8,863 nucleotides of DNA from an uncultured Opitutaceae bacterium (lineage in GTDB: Bacteria; Verrucomicrobiota; Verrucomicrobiae; Opitutales; Opitutaceae): NCBI GenBank assembly GCA_946482625.1, contig CAMLSH010000136.1, positions 1-8,863 of the forward strand, given 5' to 3'. Under the pieces are notes generated by a model. That model made no database searches and was not told the origin of the DNA. It saw only the letters and a list, made by a program, of their open reading frames with translations. Each line of letters opens with the position of its first letter. The first letter of the stretch is position 1. Below, piece after piece: positions 1 to 6,106 of this stretch. A program made the translations under genes and the position numbers.

Positions 1-212
1 TGCGAGGCGTCGCGGACATCGGCTTTCAGCGCGATGGCTTGTCCGCCCGATCGAGCGATCGTGGCAACGACGTCCTCCGCTTCGCGCGCGGAGCTGTAAT
101 AATTTACCACTACACGATGCCCTTCCGCGGCGAGTTTCTCGGCGATGGCGCGGCCAAGCCCTTTGGAGGCGCCGGTGACGAGAGCAATACGGGAAGGTTG
201 CGGTGTGGGCAT
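1..212 (-). CDS. Short-chain dehydrogenase/reductase, N-terminal part (partial)
   Basis: The frame runs from an ATG at 212 to the window edge, giving the first 70 residues of a classical short-chain dehydrogenase/reductase. Seen: a hydrophobic first strand followed by the cofactor-binding motif TGASKGLG at residues 13-20, a second strand ending VVVNYYSS (34-41), and an ADV motif (64-66) whose Asp normally contacts the adenine ring. The asparagine after strand two and the absence of an acidic residue there suggest NADP(H) rather than NAD(H), as in FabG-like enzymes; this is an inference. The catalytic Ser, Tyr and Lys lie outside the window, so the substrate is unknown. The gene follows gatB on the same strand after 140 bp that hold a pair of palindromes, so co-transcription with gatB is possible but uncertain. 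No Shine-Dalgarno sequence precedes the ATG. Confidence 0.85.
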   Translation of the reverse strand, partial: MPTPQPSRIALVTGASKGLGRAIAEKLAAEGHRVVVNYYSSAREAEDVVATIARSGGQAIALKADVRDAS

Positions 213-250
213 ATGTGTGTGCGGTGAGCGGTGAGCGAAGGTGGAGCCAG

Positions 251-352
251 GGTGGAACGCGCCGTCCCGGCGCCTTCGAGCGACGGCGCAGACAAAAGGG
301 GGCGAAATCGCAGGCTCTGCGTTCACAGCGCGCCGGGACGGCGCGCTCCACC
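251..352. repeat. REPIN-like pair of inverted GC-rich palindromes
   Basis: Two copies of a 23-bp sequence face each other: 251-273 and the inverse at 330-352, with 22 of 23 positions matching and 56 bp between them. Each copy is itself a palindrome. The copy next to gatB contains a perfect hairpin with 9-bp arms AGCGCGCCG (327-335) and CGGCGCGCT (339-347) and a 3-base loop. The other copy keeps only 6-bp arms (GCGCCG/CGGCGC) around TCC and looks decayed. Two inverted REP-type palindromes with a short spacer is the arrangement called a REPIN. The element ends exactly where the gatB stop codon begins, so on the gatB transcript the intact hairpin lies within a few bases of the stop and may protect the 3' end or slow polymerase. 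There is no T-run for a standard intrinsic terminator. Whether it is dispersed through the genome cannot be seen here. Confidence 0.7.
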
Positions 353-1810
353 TCAGAGCGTGGCGAGAATCTTGCGCAGTGTTTCGTCGACGGCCTTGGG
401 GTTGGCTTTGCCTTTGGCGGCTTTCATGATCGGGCCTTTGAAGGCGTTGATCGCGCTGTCCTTGCCGGACTTGAATTCGGCGAGCGCCTTCGGATTCGCT
501 GCGATGGAGTCGCGGCACCACTGCTCCAGTTCGCCGGCGTCGGTTGGCGCGGCCGTGAGACCTTTACGTTCGGCGATGGCGTCGGGTTGATCGCCGGTGG
601 CGAACATCTCGACGAAGATTTCGCGGGCGGCGGCGGTGAGGACGGTGCCGGCGTCGACAAGCTTCACGAGCGCAGCGATGTGCGCGGGTTTCACCTTTGA
701 AACGGCGAGCGAGAGTTTGGCGGCGCCGAGTTCGCGGAGGAGGTCGTTGACGATCCAGTTGCCCACGGCCTGGGCTTTGCCGGGGCCGGCGAGCTTGGCG
801 GTTTCTTCGAAATAGGTGCTGAGCTCGCGGTCGGGAACGATGACGGACGTCATCGTGTAGGGAACACCGAGCTGTTCCTGGAAGCGGCGTTGTTTGTCGA
901 AAGGCAGCTCGGGAATCTCGGCTTGGATGCGGGCTTTCCACTCGGCGTCCACTTTGACGGGCATGAGGTCGGGGTCTGGAAAATAGCGGTAGTCGTGCGC
1001 CATTTCCTTCGTGCGCAGCGATTGGGAGGCGCCGGTCTGGCCGTCGTAGTCGCGCGTTTCCTGGACGAGCGTGCCGCCGCTTTCGAGGACGGCGATCTGG
1101 CGCTTGATCTCGTGTTCGATGCCGTCGCGGACGAACGAAATGGAGTTCAGGTTTTTGAGCTCAACTTTCGTGCCGAGCTTGGTCTGACCGATGGGGCGGA
1201 TGGAGATGTTGGCGTCGCAGCGCATCTGGCCTTTCTCCATGTCGCAGTCGGAGATGCCGCCGTAAACGAGCGTGTTGCGGAGCGAGGTGAGAAACGCGTA
1301 GGCCTCGTCGGCGGAGTGCATCGCGGGTTCGGATACGAGCTCCATGAGCGGCGTGCCGGCGCGGTTGTAATCAACGAGGGAATCGGTGGCGCCGTGGTTT
1401 AGTTTACCGACGTCTTCTTCGAGATGGATGCGCGTGACGGGGATTTTTTTGTGCTCGCCCATCACGTTGCGCGATGGACCGGGCAGCTCGATCTCGACGT
1501 GGCCGCCGACGCAGATCGGCTGGTCGTATTGCGTTATCTGGTAGTTCTTCGGCGAGTCCGGGTAGAAATAGTTTTTGCGGTCCCATTTGCAGACGGCGGG
1601 GATCTCGCAGCCGATCATGAGGCCGGCTTTGATGATGGCATCGAGCGCGGCTTTGTTGAGCACGGGCAGCACGCCGGGCAGAGCGAGAACGACAGGATCG
1701 GTCAGCGTGTTTTCGTCGTGGCCGTAACCGGCGGCGACACGGGTGAACATCTTCGACCGGGTCTTGATCTGGACGTGAACTTCAAGACCGATGACGGCTT
1801 CGTATTTCAT
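353..1810 (-). CDS. gatB: Asp-tRNA(Asn)/Glu-tRNA(Gln) amidotransferase subunit B
   Basis: GatB is the subunit of cytoplasmic GatCAB that binds mischarged tRNA, activates the Glu or Asp carboxylate with ATP and receives ammonia from GatA. Seen: the N-terminal family signature YEAVIGLEVHVQ (residues 3-14), the conserved block YFYPDSPKNYQITQYDQP (81-98), HLEEDVGK near 129-136 and the family pattern DYNRAGTPLMELVSEP near 147-162. The C-terminal third is the helical tail domain, ending in an Ala/Lys-rich stretch. At 485 residues it is full length for the family. I start it at the ATG at 1810, which gives MKYEAVIGLE; a TTG two codons upstream (1816) is also in frame but less likely. No Shine-Dalgarno sequence is visible on the coding strand. 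The gene lies downstream of gatA, separated from it by the GxxExxY cassette, and its stop codon abuts the palindrome pair at 251-352. Confidence 0.97.
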   Translation of the reverse strand: MKYEAVIGLEVHVQIKTRSKMFTRVAAGYGHDENTLTDPVVLALPGVLPVLNKAALDAIIKAGLMIGCEIPAVCKWDRKNYFYPDSPKNYQITQYDQPICVGGHVEIELPGPSRNVMGEHKKIPVTRIHLEEDVGKLNHGATDSLVDYNRAGTPLMELVSEPAMHSADEAYAFLTSLRNTLVYGGISDCDMEKGQMRCDANISIRPIGQTKLGTKVELKNLNSISFVRDGIEHEIKRQIAVLESGGTLVQETRDYDGQTGASQSLRTKEMAHDYRYFPDPDLMPVKVDAEWKARIQAEIPELPFDKQRRFQEQLGVPYTMTSVIVPDRELSTYFEETAKLAGPGKAQAVGNWIVNDLLRELGAAKLSLAVSKVKPAHIAALVKLVDAGTVLTAAAREIFVEMFATGDQPDAIAERKGLTAAPTDAGELEQWCRDSIAANPKALAEFKSGKDSAINAFKGPIMKAAKGKANPKAVDETLRKILATL

Positions 1811-1824
1811 AATCAAAGTGAGGA

Positions 1825-1865
1825 GTTACACAGAGGGCACGAGAGGCTGCACGGAGGTCACAGAG
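1825..1865. repeat. Terminal inverted repeat of GxxExxY cassette, gatB side
   Basis: A 41-bp sequence beginning GTTACACAGAGG that matches, in inverse orientation, 35 of 41 positions of 2236-2276. The outermost 12 bases are identical, and bases 14-22 are also identical. It is built of degenerate units of about 9 bases resembling CACAGAGGN, several times in a row. Its inner end overlaps the last codon and TGA stop of the GxxExxY gene (1858-1865). The outer end stops 14 bp from the gatB ATG. Confidence 0.85.
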
Positions 1866-2235
1866 CAAGCCGACGCAGGCCTTTGGTAAGGATTGTGGCG
1901 TTGAAATTAAGGAGAAGACCGAGACGGCAACCGGTGAACTTCAGGTAGGTCAAAACCTGCGCCTCATGGACGTCGGTGAGCGAATCGACTGTCTTGAGTT
2001 CCACGACGACGAGTTTGTTGACGAGGAAATCAAGGCGATAGGCGTCTTCGATCACCAAGTCCTTGTAGCGGATCGGACAAAGTTTCTGCTCTTCAAAGTG
2101 CACTCCACGAAGACGAAGTTCATGAGCTAGCGCGCGCTGGTAGGCGGATTCCAGAAGTCCTGGTCCGAGCTCACGGTGAACTTCAATCGCGGAGCGGATG
2201 ATCTGCTCAGTGAGCTGGTTAGTTTCTGGAGTCAT
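1858..2235 (-). CDS. GxxExxY family protein, PD-(D/E)XK nuclease-like
   Basis: A 125-residue protein that matches the GxxExxY family by its signature: GLLESAY at residues 26-32 gives G26, E29 and Y32. Downstream it carries the layout of a PD-(D/E)XK nuclease fold: RLDF with Asp69, VVVELK with Glu79 and Lys81, and QVLTYL with Gln93 and Tyr97. All presumed active-site positions are present, so it looks intact rather than decayed. No member's cellular role is firmly established to my knowledge; nuclease activity is inferred from the fold. The length is normal for the family. The ATG at 2235 directly follows the 41-bp inverted repeat, and the stop lies inside the other repeat. It sits between gatA and gatB on the same strand, so it is probably transcribed with them although it has no known link to tRNA amidation. 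Confidence 0.9.
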   Translation of the reverse strand: MTPETNQLTEQIIRSAIEVHRELGPGLLESAYQRALAHELRLRGVHFEEQKLCPIRYKDLVIEDAYRLDFLVNKLVVVELKTVDSLTDVHEAQVLTYLKFTGCRLGLLLNFNATILTKGLRRLAL

Positions 2236-2276
2236 CTCCGTGATCTCTGTGCCACCTCTCGTGTCCTCTGTGTAAC
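2236..2276. repeat. Terminal inverted repeat of GxxExxY cassette, gatA side
   Basis: The partner of the repeat at 1825-1865, matching 35 of 41 positions when inverted; one further base pair (1824 with 2277) also matches. Read on the coding (minus) strand it begins GTTACACAGAGG and ends CACGGAG directly before the ATG of the GxxExxY gene. It thus forms the entire translation-initiation region of that gene. The GGAG touches the ATG, too close to act as a normal Shine-Dalgarno sequence. The outer end is 7 bp from the gatA stop codon. Confidence 0.85.
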
Positions 2277-2283
2277 TTCCGCC

Positions 2284-3750
2284 TCAGAGGTTGGGATGAC
2301 GCGTGGCCCAGTCGTGGGCGCGGTCGTAGGTGTGGGCGATGCTGAGGAGCTCGGCTTCCTGGAAGGGCTGGCCGATGAGTTGCAGGCCGATCGGCAGGCC
2401 GCTCTTCGAAAAACCGCACGGGATGCTCAGGCCAGGGAGTCCGGCGAGATTTACGCCGATCGTGTAGATGTCGCTCAAGTACATCGCCAGCGGGTTGGAG
2501 GCCTTTTCGCCTTTCTTGAATGCGGGCGTGGGCGCGGTCGGCGTAATGATCACATCCACCTCTTTGTACGCGTTGAGGAAATCCTGGCGGATGAGCGTAC
2601 GGACTTTTTGGGCACGTAGGTAGTACGCATCGTAGTAGCCGGAGCTGAGGACGTAGGTGCCCAGAATGATGCGGCGCTTCACCTCGGGGCCGAAACCTTC
2701 GGCGCGGGATTTGAAGTAGAGCTCGGTGATGTCCTTCGCGTCCTTCGAGCGGTGACCATAGCGCACGCCGTCGTAGCGGCCGAGGTTCGAGGAGCACTCG
2801 GCGGTCGCGATGATGTAGTAAACGCCAACGCCGTACTCGGTGTGCGGGAGCGAAACGTTCTTAATTTCGCAGCCAAGTTTCTCGTAATAGCCGATCGCTT
2901 TCTCAACGGCAGCGGCGACTTCGGGGTCGAGACCTTCGCCGAAATATTCCTTGGGGATGCCGATCTTCCACGGGCCTTTGCGCTTCGAGAGTTCGGCGCG
3001 GTAGTCGGGAATCTCCGTCTTGAACGAGGTCGAGTCGAGCGGGTCGTGACCGGCGATGGCGTTGAGCGCAATGGCGGCGTCTTCAACGGTGCGCGTGAAC
3101 GGGCCGATCTGATCAAGCGACGAGGCGAACGCGATCAGGCCGTAGCGAGAGACGAGACCGTACGTGGGCTTGAGGCCGACGACGTTGCAGAGCGCGGCAG
3201 GTTGGCGGATCGAGCCGCCGGTGTCGGAGCCGAGCGTGGCGATGGCTTCACCAGCTGCGACGGCTGCGGCGCTGCCGCCCGAGCTGCCGCCGGGAACGCG
3301 GTCGAGATCGTAAGGGTTCGATGTCGTGTGGAAGGCGGAGTTTTCCGTGGACGAGCCCATGGCGAACTCGTCGAGGTTCAGGCGGCCCCAGCAAATCGCG
3401 CCGGCGTTTTTCAGCTTCTTCGTGACGGTCGCATCGTAGGGAGAAACAAAGTTCGCGAGCATCTTGGACGACGCCGTGAGCGGCTGTCCTTCCACGGATA
3501 TCACGTCCTTAATGCCGATGGGTATGCCGTCGAGCGGTCCCCTCGCCTGCCCGGCGGCACGGCGTTCGTCAGAGGCGCGCGCCTGTGCGAGCGCGTCGGC
3601 AGTGTCGAACGAGTTGAAGGCTTTCACCTTCGTATCCACGGCCTGGGTGCGCGCGATGACGGCCTGGGTGAGCTCGACCGCGGAGATTTTTTTCTCCGCG
3701 AGCTGCGTCGCGAGTTGCGTGATCGGTTGATTGAAAAGTTCGGAGGACAC
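2284..3750 (-). CDS. gatA: Asp-tRNA(Asn)/Glu-tRNA(Gln) amidotransferase subunit A
   Basis: GatA is the amidase subunit of GatCAB; it hydrolyses glutamine (or asparagine) and sends ammonia to GatB. Seen, numbering from the GTG start: the amidase-signature Ser-cisSer-Lys triad as Lys81 in IPIGIKD, Ser156 in the glycine/serine-rich [13 protein letters not shown], and Ser180 in [10 protein letters not shown]. The C-terminal part keeps the usual [14 protein letters not shown] and [10 protein letters not shown] blocks. I chose the GTG at 3750 (protein 488 residues, starting [10 protein letters not shown]), because this matches the family length and places the triad two residues from its known positions in well-studied GatA proteins. 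An in-frame ATG at 3843 would add 31 residues, but these are the translation of a palindromic repeat and are unlike GatA. The gene is downstream of gatC across 110 bp that include that repeat. No clear Shine-Dalgarno sequence is present. Confidence 0.96.
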   Translation of the reverse strand: MSSELFNQPITQLATQLAEKKISAVELTQAVIARTQAVDTKVKAFNSFDTADALAQARASDERRAAGQARGPLDGIPIGIKDVISVEGQPLTASSKMLANFVSPYDATVTKKLKNAGAICWGRLNLDEFAMGSSTENSAFHTTSNPYDLDRVPGGSSGGSAAAVAAGEAIATLGSDTGGSIRQPAALCNVVGLKPTYGLVSRYGLIAFASSLDQIGPFTRTVEDAAIALNAIAGHDPLDSTSFKTEIPDYRAELSKRKGPWKIGIPKEYFGEGLDPEVAAAVEKAIGYYEKLGCEIKNVSLPHTEYGVGVYYIIATAECSSNLGRYDGVRYGHRSKDAKDITELYFKSRAEGFGPEVKRRIILGTYVLSSGYYDAYYLRAQKVRTLIRQDFLNAYKEVDVIITPTAPTPAFKKGEKASNPLAMYLSDIYTIGVNLAGLPGLSIPCGFSKSGLPIGLQLIGQPFQEAELLSIAHTYDRAHDWATRHPNL

Positions 3751-3781
3751 GGGGAAAAGTGGCGGGGAGCGGGTGGTGAGT

Positions 3782-3839
3782 GGCGAATAGAAGGAGACGG
3801 CGTTCAGGGCATCAGCGCTTAGAATGCCCGCTATTCGCC
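3782..3839. repeat. Nested palindrome in the gatC-gatA spacer
   Basis: Outer arms GGCGAATAG (3782-3790) and CTATTCGCC (3831-3839) are perfect 9-bp inverse copies. Between them are inner arms GGGCAT (3807-3812) and ATGCCC (3824-3829), and inside those a self-complementary AGCGCT (3814-3819). The structure can fold as a branched or interrupted hairpin in RNA, or a cruciform in DNA. It lies after the gatC stop and before the gatA GTG. It has the look of a dispersed intergenic repeat; an alternative is a processing or attenuation site of the gat transcript. No T-run follows it on the minus strand, so it is not a standard terminator. Confidence 0.6.
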
Positions 3840-3860
3840 GCACCGATTCGCTGCTTCAAA

Positions 3861-4151
3861 TTATTCCACAACCTTCGGGACGACGATCATGTGGTTGCGT
3901 TGCGCGGGGGCATTTTTGAGGGCCTGATCGACGGCGAGGCCGGGCTGTGGGACGTCGTCGGCCCAGACGTTAAAGATCGGAAAGCCGTGAGCGGTTGGTT
4001 CCACCCCGGTGACATCGACCTTTTTGAGCTGCTCGATGTTGGCGAGGACGTCGTTGAGTTGGGCGGCGAACTTCGTTTTTTCCTCCGGCGTGAGCGCCAG
4101 GCGGGCGAGGTTCGCGATGTGGTCGATATTGAGGTCGGTCGGCGCAGACAT
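3861..4151 (-). CDS. gatC: Asp-tRNA(Asn)/Glu-tRNA(Gln) amidotransferase subunit C
   Basis: GatC is the small subunit that wraps around the GatA-GatB interface and stabilises the complex. The 96-residue protein is the normal size. Seen: an N-terminal helical region NIDHIANLARLALTPEEK (residues 8-25) followed by a second helix with FAAQLNDVLANIEQLKKVD, then the extended belt with GVEPTAH and a C-terminal stretch ending IVVPKVVE. The VEPTAH-like segment and the LARLALTPEE pattern are typical of GatC. It starts at the ATG at 4151 and ends with TAA. It is the first gene of the gat locus and faces the aldolase gene across 132 bp, so the promoter of the gat operon should lie in that gap. Confidence 0.95.
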   Translation of the reverse strand: MSAPTDLNIDHIANLARLALTPEEKTKFAAQLNDVLANIEQLKKVDVTGVEPTAHGFPIFNVWADDVPQPGLAVDQALKNAPAQRNHMIVVPKVVE

Positions 4152-4283
4152 AGAGCGTCGCGAACGCTAGGTTTGCCGCTCTCGGTAAAGCAAATGTTTA
4201 CCTCGCCTTCCACCGGCGGGCGCACCGGCCGCAATATTGAATTGGCCGGGGGCGGTCTGTTGCATTGATTCAAAATCCCTCTC
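4152..4283. other. Divergent intergenic region between gatC and aldolase gene
   Basis: This 132-bp gap must hold the start signals for both the gat genes (minus strand) and the aldolase operon (plus strand). It is richer in A and T than its surroundings around 4184-4202 and 4231-4241 (CAATATTGAAT). I found no convincing pair of -35 and -10 boxes on either strand. A 19-bp interrupted palindrome is listed separately. No Shine-Dalgarno sequence precedes either start codon. Confidence 0.5.
4184..4202. promoter_or_regulatory. Interrupted palindrome, possible operator
   Basis: GGTAAA (4184-4189) and TTTACC (4197-4202) are perfect inverse arms around a 7-base centre GCAAATG. This symmetry and spacing fit a site for a dimeric repressor, and the position between two divergent genes would allow control of both. 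The sequence also could form a weak hairpin. No regulator gene is nearby, so the assignment is only a suggestion. Confidence 0.3.
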
Positions 4284-5126
4284 ATGCCCCCGATTCCGCC
4301 GATTGAGTCGTTTTTGTTCACAACCGACGTCCCCCAAGCACTTGCCGCGCAGCATGCCGGTATCTCCAGCGTGATTGTGGATTGGGAAAATCAGGGGAAG
4401 TACGAGCGACAGCGCAGCTACGACACCGAGATCAACCGGCATTCTGTCGACGCGCTCTCGGCGCTGACCGCGGCGTTAAAAATCCCGGTCACCGTGCGCA
4501 TCAACGGCCTGCCGTTCGGAGCGCCCGAGATCGAGACCGCGCTCGATCATGGCGCGCGGATCATCATGCTGCCGATGGCGCGCACGCCAGCGGAAGTGGA
4601 TACGTTTTTGAAATCCGTACGGGGCCGGGCGAAGACGCTCGTGCAGATCGAAACCGCAGAACTCGCCGAGCAGTGCGCCGGCTTGATCGACCTCGGGTGG
4701 GACTACGCGTTCATCGGGCTGAACGACTTGATGATCTCGCGCGGCGGTCACTGGTTGTGGGAACCGCTTTACGACGGCACGGTGGAAAAAATTTTCCGCG
4801 CCCTGCCCGGCCGCCAGGTAGGTTTCGGCGGTATCACGGCCATCGGCGGCGGGCATCCGTTGCCGTTTATCGAATTGCTTCGCGAGTTCTCCCGGCTGGG
4901 CGCGACGTTCAGTTTTATGCGGCGGACCTTTCACCGCGAAATGGTCGGCCGCGATCTCGCCGCCGAGCTCGCGGCGGTGCAGGCGGTCTGGACGGCGTGC
5001 AATCGGCGCTCGCCGGAAACTGTCGCAGCAGATCACCGGGCTTTCCAAGCGTTGCTCACGTTGCTGCGCGCCTCGGCGGTCGGCGGAGCCCACGAGACCA
5101 CCCCGCAGCCGTTTTCCGGCCCATGA
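4284..5126 (+). CDS. HpcH/HpaI (CitE-like) aldolase/lyase family protein
   Basis: A 280-residue protein of the pyruvate/phosphoenolpyruvate-type TIM-barrel family that includes citrate lyase beta subunit CitE and HpaI class II aldolases. Seen: VIVDWEN at 30-36 in place of the usual DLED block, TVRING at 70-75 with the substrate-binding Arg72, GARIIMLPMARTPAEV (90-105), QIET with Glu123, and GLNDL with Asp148; Glu123 and Asp148 are the expected Mg2+ ligands. The Arg72-Glu123-Asp148 spacing is closer to CitE than to HpaI, whereas GLNDL resembles HpaI. The reaction is probably cleavage or formation of a C-C bond to a pyruvate- or acetyl-like unit; the substrate is unknown. The tail after about residue 245 is not recognisable. 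The ATG at 4284 has no Shine-Dalgarno sequence. Its TGA overlaps the ATG of the next gene (ATGA), so the two are translationally coupled. Confidence 0.85.
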   Translation: MPPIPPIESFLFTTDVPQALAAQHAGISSVIVDWENQGKYERQRSYDTEINRHSVDALSALTAALKIPVTVRINGLPFGAPEIETALDHGARIIMLPMARTPAEVDTFLKSVRGRAKTLVQIETAELAEQCAGLIDLGWDYAFIGLNDLMISRGGHWLWEPLYDGTVEKIFRALPGRQVGFGGITAIGGGHPLPFIELLREFSRLGATFSFMRRTFHREMVGRDLAAELAAVQAVWTACNRRSPETVAADHRAFQALLTLLRASAVGGAHETTPQPFSGP

Positions 5127-6106
5127 ACACAACGCCGTTTCCCCCGCAAACGCCGATTCGTGTGCTCGCGATGTACGGGCTGTTTGAGCCCAGCGCGGGA
5201 CATCTGGAACGGATTCGAGCGATGGGCGGTGATGTGACAGTAGCGCATGAAGAGGCTACGGCGATTTCGGCGGCAGCGACGGCCGAGGTTGTTTTCGGAC
5301 ACCGTTTTCTCCGGCAGACGCTTCCTCACGCCCCGCGGCTGCGCTGGGTGCAATCCACTGCGGGCGGCGTAGACCGGCTGCCCTGCGCGAGCCTGCACGC
5401 ACGCGGGATCGCGTTGACGCGCACGACCTACACGGCGGCAACCATCGCGCGCCACGCACACACGCTCGCGTGGACACTGCAACGCCGCCTGCCTGAAGCG
5501 TGGGAGCGGCAACGCAGCGCCTGTTGGGACAACGCGTTCGATTGGCTACCCGCGCCCCGCCGCGCGGGAATTTACGGTACGGGTAACATCGGACGCGCCA
5601 TCGCCGCGCTGCTTCAACGAGACGGCATCGCGACCATCGGCATCAAGCGCACCATCGACGGCGCCCTCCTGCCGGAGTTTTCGGAGCTGCATCCATTCTC
5701 TGAAGCTCGCGAGCTGCTACCCTCGCTGGATTGGTGTTTTCTCGCGCTGCCGCGCACCCCGGAAACGGCGGGATGGTTCAATGAAGACACGCTTCGCCGG
5801 CTGCCTCGTCACGCGCTCTTCATCAATGTCGGACGCGGACCAACCGTCGATTCGGCCGCGCTCGCCCGCGTGCTTGCCAGCGGCCATCTCGGAGGTGCAG
5901 CGCTGGACGTCGTCGACACGGAACCTGAACCGCTCCCGGCGGTGTGGCACGCTCCACGGCTGTTGCTCACACCGCATATCGCGGCGCACTACGCCGAGCG
6001 CCCAGAGGATGCGGAGCGTTTCAGCGAGGAACAATTCGCCCGCTATCGAGCAGGTACGCCATTGCTGAATACGGTCGATTTCGTGGGGGAAGGCCTCGTT
6101 TCGTGA
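5123..6106 (+). CDS. D-isomer-specific 2-hydroxyacid dehydrogenase
   Basis: A 327-residue NAD(P)-dependent dehydrogenase that should interconvert a 2-keto acid and a D-2-hydroxy acid in the cytoplasm. Seen: an N-terminal substrate domain with RWVQSTAGGVDRL (74-86), a Rossmann motif GTGNIG (152-157), and the catalytic set Arg238 in INVGRGP, Glu267 in DTEPEP and His285 in TPHIAAH. After the second Rossmann strand the residues are Lys175-Arg176 rather than an acidic residue, which suggests NADP(H); this resembles GhrA-type glyoxylate/hydroxypyruvate reductases but I do not assign that name. The start is the ATG at 5123, which overlaps the aldolase stop as ATGA; the frame is open far upstream, but that stretch is the aldolase gene read in another frame. 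The stop overlaps the GTG of the glycosyltransferase. Its place between an aldolase and a glycosyltransferase suggests that it reduces a keto acid made in the same pathway. Confidence 0.93.
   Translation: MNTTPFPPQTPIRVLAMYGLFEPSAGHLERIRAMGGDVTVAHEEATAISAAATAEVVFGHRFLRQTLPHAPRLRWVQSTAGGVDRLPCASLHARGIALTRTTYTAATIARHAHTLAWTLQRRLPEAWERQRSACWDNAFDWLPAPRRAGIYGTGNIGRAIAALLQRDGIATIGIKRTIDGALLPEFSELHPFSEARELLPSLDWCFLALPRTPETAGWFNEDTLRRLPRHALFINVGRGPTVDSAALARVLASGHLGGAALDVVDTEPEPLPAVWHAPRLLLTPHIAAHYAERPEDAERFSEEQFARYRAGTPLLNTVDFVGEGLVS

Larger units (their letters stand above)
1825..2276 (-). mobile_element. Putative GxxExxY cassette bounded by 41-bp inverted repeats
   Basis: A 452-bp unit consists of one gene (1858-2235) between 41-bp imperfect inverted repeats at 1825-1865 and 2236-2276. 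The gatA stop lies 7 bp beyond one end and the gatB ATG 14 bp beyond the other, so removal of the unit would leave a spacer of about 21 bp, normal for an operon. No transposase is encoded and no target-site duplication is visible: the flanks are GTGAGGA on one side and TTCCGCC on the other. Seen: the repeats, the gene and the tight fit in the spacer. Inferred: that the unit arrived as a block, moved in trans or by homologous exchange. It could instead be an old chromosomal gene around which repeats accumulated. Confidence 0.5.

Noticed and set aside
327..347. Perfect GC-rich hairpin after gatB as an intrinsic terminator
   Set aside because: The stem is strong, but no T-run follows it in the gatB direction, and a near copy in inverse orientation close by fits a dispersed repeat better.
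251..352. CRISPR array or tandem repeat
   Set aside because: There are only two copies and they are in opposite orientation; no regular spacers and no cas genes are present.
1820..1826. GAGGAG-like sequence near the gatB start as a Shine-Dalgarno site
   Set aside because: It is on the plus strand, while gatB reads on the minus strand; on the coding strand it is CTCCTC and cannot pair with the 16S rRNA tail.
1818..2283. Target-site duplication flanking the GxxExxY cassette
   Set aside because: The bases just outside the two repeats (GTGAGGA and TTCCGCC) show no direct repeat, so insertion by a standard transposition step cannot be supported.
2752..3822. Long plus-strand open frame opposite gatA (356 codons)
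   Set aside because: It is antisense to a clearly conserved gatA, is rich in Arg, Gly, Val and Glu as expected from reading GC-rich codons backwards, and has no recognisable domain.
4382..5122. Upstream in-frame extension of the 2-hydroxyacid dehydrogenase reading frame
   Set aside because: The stretch is Arg-rich and is the aldolase gene read in another frame; the dehydrogenase domain begins right after the ATG at 5123, which makes an ATGA overlap.
4476..5132. Minus-strand open frame of 218 codons opposite the aldolase
   Set aside because: Low-complexity Arg/Gln/Gly composition, no family resemblance, and the plus strand carries recognisable aldolase motifs.
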